Below are positions 58,391 to 64,000 of a stretch of 64,000 bases of DNA, piece by piece. The stretch spans positions 124,001 to 188,000 of the forward strand of contig NZ_LMJB01000006.1 of the NCBI RefSeq assembly GCF_001429765.1, given 5' to 3'. Source of the stretch: Flavobacterium sp. Root901. GTDB taxonomy: Bacteria; Bacteroidota; Bacteroidia; Flavobacteriales; Flavobacteriaceae. The position numbers were made by a program, and so were the translations under genes. The stretch's first letter is position 1. Each line of letters begins with the position of its first letter. A model generated the notes under the pieces. It was given only the letters and a program-made list of their open reading frames with translations, ran no database searches and was not told where the DNA came from.

Positions 58391-58529
58391 AACGTTTTCA
58401 AAAGAAGAATTCATGATTTCAAATTTTTCTGTAACTTTAGTGTATAAAAAGACAACTGAAACGCCTTTCTGCAAAAAGAAACCATGATTGTATGTGTTTC
58501 AAAACAACCACAATAATTAAACAACCCGA

Positions 58530-59387
58530 ATGAAATCTCCGTATTTAATCACCAAAGAAGAAATTCTAAAACTATATAAGCCAGTAGATTCCAAAGCGCA
58601 CAAAGGAACCCAGGGTCATGCGGTTATAATTGCCGGAAGTTACGGAAAAATAGGTGCAGCGATTTTAGCTTCAAAATCCTGTCTTAAATCCGGCTGCGGA
58701 CTTGTAACGTCTTTTATTCCAAAATGCGGTTATCAAATCCTTCAAATCGCAATTCCGGAAGTAATGACAGTTACAGATGAAAACACAAATTTTATTACCA
58801 ATGTTCATTTGCCTTTAATTCCGCAGGCAGTTGGAATTGGTCCGGGAATCGGAAAAGAACTCGGAACACAAAAAGCTTTATTTGAATTTTTAAGAGTAAA
58901 TAAAGCACCTTTAGTTCTTGATGCAGATGCCTTAAACATCATTTCAGAAAATTTATCATGGCTGGAATTGATACCCGAAGATACAATCCTCACACCTCAT
59001 CCAAAAGAACTGGAACGATTAATCGGAAAATGGAATTCAGAATCGGAGAAATTCCAAAAAACAATTGCTTTTTCAGAGAAATATAAAGTCATAATTGTCA
59101 TGAAAGGCGCGCCAACATTTATCATCAACAGAACTTCCGTCTACGAAAACACAACCGGAAACGCAGCACTCGCAACTGCCGGAAGCGGTGATGTTTTAAC
59201 CGGAATCCTGACAAGCCTTTTAGCGCAGGGTTACGAACCCAAATATGCTTCTAAACTTGGCGTTTACCTCCACGGATTAACAGCCGATTTAGCGCTGCCA
59301 AAATTTGGTTATGAATCTTTTACGGCTTCAACTATTATTAAGTATTTAGGAAAGGCTTTTCTTGAATTAGATAATTTGTCAATTTGA
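58530..59387 (+). CDS. nnrD: ADP/ATP-dependent NAD(P)H-hydrate dehydratase
   Basis: Repairs hydrated NAD(P)H. The 285-residue protein is the ribokinase-like dehydratase domain: [73 protein letters not shown] and the nucleotide-binding [17 protein letters not shown]. The N-terminal epimerase domain found in fused E. coli YjeF is absent, so the epimerase must be elsewhere. The last codons are made of an intergenic repeat (see 59370-59417). Confidence 0.92.
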   Translation: MKSPYLITKEEILKLYKPVDSKAHKGTQGHAVIIAGSYGKIGAAILASKSCLKSGCGLVTSFIPKCGYQILQIAIPEVMTVTDENTNFITNVHLPLIPQAVGIGPGIGKELGTQKALFEFLRVNKAPLVLDADALNIISENLSWLELIPEDTILTPHPKELERLIGKWNSESEKFQKTIAFSEKYKVIIVMKGAPTFIINRTSVYENTTGNAALATAGSGDVLTGILTSLLAQGYEPKYASKLGVYLHGLTADLALPKFGYESFTASTIIKYLGKAFLELDNLSI

Positions 59388-59417
59388 TAATTTGTCAATT
59401 TGATAATTAGATAATTT
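59370..59417 (+). repeat. GATAATTTGTCAATTT tandem repeat spanning the nnrD stop
   Basis: Two exact 16-bp copies (59370-59385, 59386-59401) and a partial third. The first copy encodes the last residues and stop of nnrD. Confidence 0.8.
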
Positions 59418-59427
59418 TTGTATAGTT

Positions 59428-59529
59428 TGTCACTCTGAGCGAAGTCGAAGAGTCACGAGTAGCTCCGCAAAGAAGTCGGCATGCTTTGAGGAATAACTAT
59501 GCGATCCTTCGACTTTGCTCAGGAGGACA
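59428..59529. repeat. Imperfect 27-bp inverted repeat (TGTC...CTGAGC...GTCGAAG element)
   Basis: Left arm TGTCACTCTGAGCGAAGTCG.. (59428-59454) and right arm complementary at 59503-59529 (differences at about 4 positions) enclose about 48 bp. A single arm of this family is at 1197-1219. Such elements look like dispersed palindromes. Confidence 0.7.
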
Positions 59530-59729
59530 AAAAATGAGAATAAATAATCTGCAGCATCAGCTTAAATCTTTTTAAATCTGCGTGAAACAAAAACTTTGCG
59601 CCTCCGCGACTTTGCGAGCTATTTCCATATCAGAATTAATTCTTAGCGTCAATCTTTGCGTTTGCGGTTAGAAAAAAATCTAAAATCTGCCCTCTAAAAT
59701 CTAAAATCAAAAAATTGTAAGTTTGTAAT
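59530..59729. repeat. Degenerate CTTTGCG- and AAAATCT-type words before the HipA-like gene
   Basis: The gap holds words such as AACTTTGCGCCTCCGCGACT, TTTGCGAGC, AGCGTCAATCTTTGCGTTTG and, at 59680-59709, imperfect AAAATCT repeats like those at 4831-4907. No gene is visible. The promoter of the downstream pair must be at the end of this stretch. Confidence 0.5.
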
Positions 59730-60512
59730 ATGAAAAACAACTTCGATCTCAGAACGGTAAACGTCATGCGTTATATAACGCCGCTGCGTGAAGGCGGTTC
59801 TTTACCCGCTTTAGCAGAAGCCGATGACGATTTTAAATACGTATTAAAATTTAGAGGAGCCGGTCACGGCGTAAAAGCACTTATAGCCGAATTAGTTGGC
59901 GGACAAATCGCAAAAGCTTTAAAATTACAATTGCCTGAATTAGTTTTTGCCAATCTCGACGAAGCTTTTGGAAGAACCGAAGCTGACGAAGAAATTCAGG
60001 ATTTACTGCAGGGAAGTCAGGGATTAAATCTGGCACTTCATTTTCTTTCGGGCGCTATTACTTTCGATCCGGCTGTTACAACTGTTGAGGCCAAATTAGC
60101 TTCGCAGATTGTCTGGCTCGATGCTTATATCACCAACGTTGACAGAACTTTCAAAAATACCAATATGCTGATCTGGCATAAAGAACTATGGCTGATTGAT
60201 CACGGTGCATGTTTGTATTTTCATCATTCCTGGAACAATTGGGAGCAGCATGCCAAAAGTCCGTTTGCATTGATAAAAGATCACGTTTTACTGCCGCAGG
60301 CTTCACTTTTAAAAGAAGTCGATGCTGAGTTTAAAGCCATCTTAACACCGCAGATTTTAGAAGAAATTGTAAATACGATTCCGCTGGACTGGCTGCAGTG
60401 GGAAGATGCAGATGAAACACCGGAAGGTTTGCGTAACGTTTATCTGCAGTTTTTAAAGACAAGATTAGAGAATTCAGAAATATTTGTAAATCAGGCTCAC
60501 AATGCAAGATAA
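59730..60512 (+). CDS. HipA-like kinase (HipA_2 group)
   Basis: The 260-residue protein is a short HipA-fold kinase. It has a P-loop-like region with Lys40 in KYVLKFRGAGHG and Glu54 in AELVGG, the catalytic Asp138 in TNVDRTFKNTN with metal-binding Asn, and Asp157 in LWLIDHGACLYFHH. It lacks the N-terminal HipB-interacting region of classical HipA and no HTH antitoxin lies beside it. It overlaps the DUF3037 gene by 11 bp, a conserved pairing. Target of phosphorylation unknown. Confidence 0.85.
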   Translation: MKNNFDLRTVNVMRYITPLREGGSLPALAEADDDFKYVLKFRGAGHGVKALIAELVGGQIAKALKLQLPELVFANLDEAFGRTEADEEIQDLLQGSQGLNLALHFLSGAITFDPAVTTVEAKLASQIVWLDAYITNVDRTFKNTNMLIWHKELWLIDHGACLYFHHSWNNWEQHAKSPFALIKDHVLLPQASLLKEVDAEFKAILTPQILEEIVNTIPLDWLQWEDADETPEGLRNVYLQFLKTRLENSEIFVNQAHNAR

Positions 60513-60885
60513 TCAATTATACGAATATGCTGTGATTCGTGTTGTGCCAAGGGTAGAGCGCGAAGAATTCCTGAATATCGGAATCATTTTGTTTTGCAAA
60601 AAAGCCAAGTTTATAAAAGTACTTTTTCATCTTAATAAAGAGAGAATACAAGCACTTTCTGCTGATTTTGATATCGAACAGTTAGAATGCAATTTAACTT
60701 CATTGGAGAAAATCGCAAACGGAGCCAAAGACGGCGGACCAATTGCAGAATTTGAAATTCCGGAACGTTTTCGATGGTTAACGGCAATTAGAAGTTCTGC
60801 GATTCAAACATCAAGACCTCATCCGGGTTTGTGTCAGGATTTAGAAAAAACGATTCAGAGATTGTTTGAAGAACTGGTTCTTTAG
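60502..60885 (+). CDS. DUF3037 protein, partner of the HipA-like kinase
   Basis: 127 residues with the DUF3037 pattern: YEYAVIRVVPRVEREEFLNIGIILFC, then LEKIANG..DGGPIAEFEIPERFRWLTAIRSSAIQTSRPHPGLC. Function unknown. The 11-bp overlap with the HipA-like gene implies coupled translation and a shared function, perhaps as modulator or antitoxin; that is inference. Confidence 0.87.
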   Translation: MQDNQLYEYAVIRVVPRVEREEFLNIGIILFCKKAKFIKVLFHLNKERIQALSADFDIEQLECNLTSLEKIANGAKDGGPIAEFEIPERFRWLTAIRSSAIQTSRPHPGLCQDLEKTIQRLFEELVL

Positions 60886-60986
60886 GGAAGGTTTAAATTG
60901 GCATAGCGCCAAAGGGTTAAAAGGTTTTTGGCCACAGATTAAAAGGATTAAAATGATTAAAATGATTTTTTATTTTTAGTCTCATT

Positions 60987-61087
60987 TTTGTCATTTCGAA
61001 AGGATAAATCTCCACAAGTAACTCTACAAAGTTTTTAATTTTGTAGAATATTGCCGCCGGGATTTCTCCTTCGTCCAAATGACAAAC
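60987..61087. repeat. Imperfect inverted repeat with outer arms TTTGTCATTT/AAATGACAAA
   Basis: Outer 10-bp arms at 60987-60996 and 61078-61087 pair perfectly; inner parts (CGAAAGGATAAATCTCC versus GGATTTCTCCTTCGTCC) pair imperfectly, and a central CTACAAA/TTTGTAG hairpin is present. This is a dispersed palindromic element, similar in style to the one at 59428-59529. Confidence 0.65.
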
Positions 61088-61110
61088 TTTGTGGAAACTT
61101 TTAGGTTAAA

Positions 61111-61254
61111 CCTGAAACCTGAAACCTGAAACCTGAAACCTGAAACATGAAACCTGAAAAAACCTGAAACCTGAAACCTGAAACCTGAAACCTGAAACCT
61201 GAAACCTGAAACCTGAAACCTGAAACCTGAAACCTGAAACCTGAAACCTGAAAC
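61111..61254 (+). repeat. CCTGAAA heptamer tandem array (about 20 copies)
   Basis: About 144 bp of AACCTGA/CCTGAAA repeats with two interruptions (AAACATGAAACC and AAAAAACC near 61141-61162). It ends 8 bp before the stop codon of the minus-strand GNAT gene, so it lies in the 3' untranslated region. Confidence 0.95.
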
Positions 61255-61261
61255 AATAAAA

Positions 61262-61768
61262 CTAAAGCTTCTTTTCCATATAAATAAACTCGAGCGGTTC
61301 TTCAGCAATTGTAACATGAATTTCGCTTTGAGGAAAAGCTTCTCTTTCGCCTGTATCTGCGTAACCGTGGCGTTTGTACCAGGCAATCAATTCTTCACGA
61401 ACCGAAATTACCGTCATCACAATCGAAGTCAATCCCAAAGATTTTGCAAAAACTTCGGCTTCGGCCAGCATTTTTTTTCCGATTCCGCTGTTTTGGAGTT
61501 CAGGAGAAACCGTAAGCATTCCTAAATACAATTGATGTTCTTTTGCTGCAAGTAATACTGAACCGATAATTGTATCATTTTCCGTAAACTTCAGAATCGT
61601 ATTTTTCGGATTAGTAATGATTTCCGTCAATTCGGCTTCATTGGTTCTTTTTCCTTCCAGAAGATTGGCTTCTGTTGTCCAGCCTTGTTTTGAAGATTCT
61701 CCTCTGTAAGCAGAATTAATTAAGGCTGTTAAGGCCAGAATATCTTCGGGTAATGCTTTTGTAATCAT
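61262..61768 (-). CDS. GNAT family N-acetyltransferase
   Basis: 168 residues with the acetyl-CoA-binding GNAT motif A: LYLGMLTVSPELQNSGIGKKMLAEAEVFA (Q/RxxGxG), preceded by IIGSVLLAA and followed by a WYKRHGYADTGE motif B. N-terminal IADLTALINSAYRGESSK-like opening. Substrate unknown. Directly followed by the CCTGAAA array. Confidence 0.88.
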   Translation of the reverse strand: MITKALPEDILALTALINSAYRGESSKQGWTTEANLLEGKRTNEAELTEIITNPKNTILKFTENDTIIGSVLLAAKEHQLYLGMLTVSPELQNSGIGKKMLAEAEVFAKSLGLTSIVMTVISVREELIAWYKRHGYADTGEREAFPQSEIHVTIAEEPLEFIYMEKKL

Positions 61769-62003
61769 ATTTTTTATAAGAATGTATAAATAGTATCCTG
61801 CTTTAGCCGGAACGACAAAATTAGGATATTAAGAAATGGCTTGAGCAATTTTCGGAGTTTTTTTGACTAAAGCGAAACAGAATTAGAACAGAATTTCAGA
61901 CTAATGCGGGAGACAGTTGAAAATGATTTTTTTATTTTAAATTAATGCAAGGAAATAACTGAAAAATTATTGAAATTTGTGATTGTCTGAAAACAAAAAA
62001 AAT

Positions 62004-62774
62004 ATGGCAAGAATTCATTTGTTCGAATTTGAAGATCAAAATTGGTTACCCGGTTTCCTAAGAAATTATATGACCGATTTTCTTCAATTCCTTTCTAATA
62101 AAACTCCAATGTATAAAGGAATTGTGCCAATTATAGATAAAGGGTTAAGAGAAACCAACACCAATCAGATAATAGATCTAGGCTCTGGAGGAGGAGGAGG
62201 ATTAATCTGGCTGAATAAAGAATTACGAAAAGAAAAACCCAAATTAAAAATTCTGCTGACGGATTATTTTCCGAATATTCCGGCGTTTGAACACACTCAT
62301 AAACAAGCCGATAATTTCGAATTTATAAAAACCAGAGTTGACGCCAGAAATGTTCCCGAAAACCTAAACGGACTCCGGACTCAGTTTTTATCCCTGCATC
62401 ATTTTAGACCCAAAGATGCACAGCAGATTCTGCAGAATGCAATTGATACCAATAGTTCCATCGCGATTTTTGAAGGGCAGGAGAGAAGCTTTCAGAGTAT
62501 TTTGGCGATGATTTTTTCACCGATCACAGTTTTACTGACCACACCGTTTATAAAACCGTTTCATATCGGACGGATTATTTTTACATACCTGATTCCGATT
62601 GTGCCCATTTTGATTTTGTGGGATGGCGTGGTTTCTTCTTTACGAACGTATTCTGTAGACGAAATGAATGCTCTGGTTGCTAATTTAAACAATGCAGCAA
62701 ATTTTAACTGGGAAATTGGAAGAGTAAAATCTGGGTCAACTAAGATTTTGTATTTGTTGGGAACGAGGAAGTAA
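62004..62774 (+). CDS. Class I SAM-dependent methyltransferase-like protein with C-terminal membrane helices
   Basis: About 256 residues. NQIIDLGSGGGGGLIWLNKEL is the SAM-binding motif I, with LLTDYFPNI following. The C-terminal third has hydrophobic segments (SPITVLLTTPFIKPFHIGRIIFTYLIPIVPILIL), suggesting membrane attachment. I chose the ATG at 62004 (MARIHLFEFEDQNWLPGF) over a TTG 21 bp earlier. Homologues annotated as class I methyltransferases occur in Bacteroidetes; the substrate is unknown. Confidence 0.8.
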   Translation: MARIHLFEFEDQNWLPGFLRNYMTDFLQFLSNKTPMYKGIVPIIDKGLRETNTNQIIDLGSGGGGGLIWLNKELRKEKPKLKILLTDYFPNIPAFEHTHKQADNFEFIKTRVDARNVPENLNGLRTQFLSLHHFRPKDAQQILQNAIDTNSSIAIFEGQERSFQSILAMIFSPITVLLTTPFIKPFHIGRIIFTYLIPIVPILILWDGVVSSLRTYSVDEMNALVANLNNAANFNWEIGRVKSGSTKILYLLGTRK

Positions 62775-62795
62775 AGTTTTAGTTTAATAAATCGA

Positions 62796-63299
62796 TTATT
62801 TTTCAGGGTCTAAATTTTCAAAAAAATTTATAGGATCAGTAATAAAGCTGAAAGCATTTGATGTTCTTAGACTATTTACAATATCTTTTAATTCAGGTTC
62901 AAAAATTTCTCCTTTTAAATCAATTAGTACAAGATCATATCTTTTGCAAAGTTCTAAAATTGATTTAAGAACATTTGTAACATTGGATGCTTTTCTCAAA
63001 TCAATTCTGAATTGAAATTCTTTTATTTGAGTTGCATCATCTGTTAAGTAAATACAGGCATCATTATCTTCGTTATTATTGCCATTGCCTTTCCAGTTTA
63101 AATAAGTTTCGTTACCCCAATCAGCTTTTGGAAGAATTAGATCCAATTCTGAAATAATAGCAGTAATACTGCCACCAAAGTTTTTCCAGAATGAATCAGT
63201 ATCTGGCAAAAATTCAGTTTTATTAGTTTCAAAAATATTGTAATTCTTATCGATTGAATTTTTTGGAACAACGATTAAGAGATATTGCCAGATTGCCAT
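62796..63299 (-). CDS. Protein of unknown function, possibly immunity-like
   Basis: 167 residues, acidic, with no signal peptide or membrane span. ADWGNETYLNWKGNGNNNED and ACIYLTDDATQIKEFQFRIDLRK suggest an alpha/beta fold. Acidic small proteins of this size next to membrane-anchored unknowns are sometimes immunity proteins of polymorphic toxins, but no toxin is in view. It lies downstream of the next gene on the same strand with a 29-bp gap, so the two may be co-transcribed. Confidence 0.6.
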   Translation of the reverse strand: MAIWQYLLIVVPKNSIDKNYNIFETNKTEFLPDTDSFWKNFGGSITAIISELDLILPKADWGNETYLNWKGNGNNNEDNDACIYLTDDATQIKEFQFRIDLRKASNVTNVLKSILELCKRYDLVLIDLKGEIFEPELKDIVNSLRTSNAFSFITDPINFFENLDPEK

Positions 63300-63328
63300 T
63301 TGTAATGTTTTAAACTATTGATTTTTAA

Positions 63329-63796
63329 TCACTCAAATATTCCCCAAATATATCTATCATCTACAATTGCATTTGGATTTTCGCTTACTTTCTCTAAGAA
63401 AAGGCTAAAGTTTTTGTAAGCTCTCAACTTATATATTCTTTGCTGACCCGATTGGTTTATTATTATTTTCCAAACTCTTCTGTTATTAATCATAATCATA
63501 GTCCTCCTGGCTTCGGTAATTGTTGAAAGAGGATATTTAATCAAAGGTTCATTTGGTTTTATTCGGTATAAATTATCTTCATCAAAATAAAAAACAGCAG
63601 ATTTGAATATCAAATTTTCTAAGTAAGGTTTTGGAGCTGATAATCTGTACATTGACCAGAAATCAAGACCTGTTTTTTGTTTAAATTCTATTGCTCTTTG
63701 TTCTTTATAATAATCAATCCAGGATTGAATTTTTGGATATATGAGAAGAAAAATAATAATTAATGCTAAAAAGACCAGAACAATGTTTGTGCCCAT
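63329..63796 (-). CDS. Membrane-anchored protein of unknown function with PH-like strand pattern
   Basis: 155 residues: MGTNIVLVFLALIIIFLLIYP is an N-terminal anchor, followed by a soluble strand-rich domain (LIFKSAVFYFDEDNLYRI, YPLSTITEARRTMIMINNRRVWKIII, RIYKLRAYKNFSLFLEKV) that resembles a pleckstrin-homology-like fold. Similar in design to the protein at 38971-39441. No named family recognised. Confidence 0.65.
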   Translation of the reverse strand: MGTNIVLVFLALIIIFLLIYPKIQSWIDYYKEQRAIEFKQKTGLDFWSMYRLSAPKPYLENLIFKSAVFYFDEDNLYRIKPNEPLIKYPLSTITEARRTMIMINNRRVWKIIINQSGQQRIYKLRAYKNFSLFLEKVSENPNAIVDDRYIWGIFE

Positions 63797-63952
63797 ATTG
63801 AGTTTTATTGTTTTTTAAATCAAACATAATAAACTTATTCAAATTTGAAAAGAAAGCCTTAGAGAAAGATAATTTATATGAATTTTGAAAAGCGTATCTT
63901 GCAAAAAAATCTTGTTTTTTACCAAAACCTATTTTCGTTTCAGAATTTTAAA

Positions 63953-63960
63953 TATCTTTG
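63953..63960 (+). promoter_or_regulatory. -7 element before the last gene
   Basis: TATCTTTG ends 4 bp before the ATG at 63965, again implying an almost leaderless transcript. Confidence 0.5.
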
Positions 63961-63964
63961 AAAT

Positions 63965-64000
63965 ATGAGTACAGCAACAAAACCAAAACATATCGGCAGA
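63965..64000 (+). CDS. Start of a gene cut by the window edge, possibly an HTH regulator
   Basis: Only 12 codons are visible (MSTATKPKHIGR). From memory this resembles the start of XRE-family helix-turn-helix regulators in flavobacteria (KPKHIGRKISRIRELR type). The visible part alone cannot prove it. Confidence 0.4.
   Translation, partial: MSTATKPKHIGR

Noticed and set aside
61111..61254. CRISPR array
   Set aside because: The repeats are contiguous heptamers without spacers and no cas genes are present. The same holds for 4831-4907.
61024..61386. Minus-strand open frame encoding repeated FQVSGFR units
   Set aside because: It is the CCTGAAA heptamer array read as protein; a 7-bp repeat gives a 7-residue repeat in any open frame. 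It overlaps the real GNAT gene and has no independent support.
1..64000. Mobile elements or prophage
   Set aside because: No transposase, integrase, phage structural gene or flanking target duplication was seen; the repeats are small intergenic elements only.

Overview
The window is about 64 kb of an AT-rich chromosome from a Flavobacterium-like member of the Bacteroidetes. Several things point there: -7 promoter elements of the form TAnnTTTG in front of many genes, weak or absent Shine-Dalgarno sequences, a fused CcoN-CcoO cbb3 oxidase subunit, a type IX secretion-like C-terminal tail, DUF5606, and intergenic heptamer arrays. I see no phage, insertion sequence, CRISPR array, rRNA or tRNA. 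Species-level assignment is not possible from reading alone.

Layout. (1) 1-6.6 kb is housekeeping: a partial serine acetyltransferase, DUF1003 and DUF2752 proteins, an Smr protein, a lipoprotein, a cysteine desulfurase, TsaC and a DegT/VioA-type sugar aminotransferase. (2) 6.8-12.6 kb is a tight seven-gene operon: dedicated acyl carrier protein, two KAS III enzymes, an SDR reductase, a Rieske oxygenase, a PglD/NeuD-like acyltransferase and a glycosyltransferase. Together with the divergent aminotransferase it looks like a route that builds an unusual short acyl group and puts it on an amino sugar. This is the best candidate for an undescribed system. (3) 12.6-18.3 kb holds LPS or polysaccharide glycosyltransferases and a Kdo-kinase-like protein on alternating strands. 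(4) 18.4-28 kb is metabolism and maintenance: dapD, a PAS protein, a ParDE-like pair with a frameshifted toxin, ruvX, mqo, an isochorismatase-like hydrolase, a FUSC transporter, def, DUF5606 and mazG.

(5) 27.9-38.9 kb is a micro-aerobic respiration locus: a Crp/Fnr regulator, the CcoI copper ATPase, ccoS, ccoNO, ccoQ, ccoP, ccoG, ccoH, a SafE-like membrane protein, and convergent hemN. Three promoters here (ccoI, ccoS-ccoNO, hemN) each carry a palindrome ATGAYnnnnRTCAT at the same distance, 36.5 bp, from the -7 element. This is strong internal evidence for one Crp/Fnr regulon. (6) 39-45 kb has small unknown proteins, a DoxX protein, an acyl-CoA carboxylase subunit, and a TetR regulator whose palindromic operator occurs before its own gene and again in the promoter of a three-gene operon. 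(7) 44-58 kb has lpxD, msrB, prfB with its programmed frameshift, ltaE, ybaB, a prolyl oligopeptidase, a CBS-like enzyme, a LamG protein, a 25-residue membrane peptide, yebC, an S41 protease and gcvT. (8) 58.5-64 kb has nnrD, a HipA-like kinase with DUF3037, a GNAT enzyme, a methyltransferase, two unknown proteins and the start of a probable HTH regulator.

Intergenic DNA is rich in short repeats (TAAAATC, CCTGAAA, CTAAGATG-like, and inverted TGTC...CTGAGC...GTCGAAG elements). They sit mostly against the 3' ends of genes.
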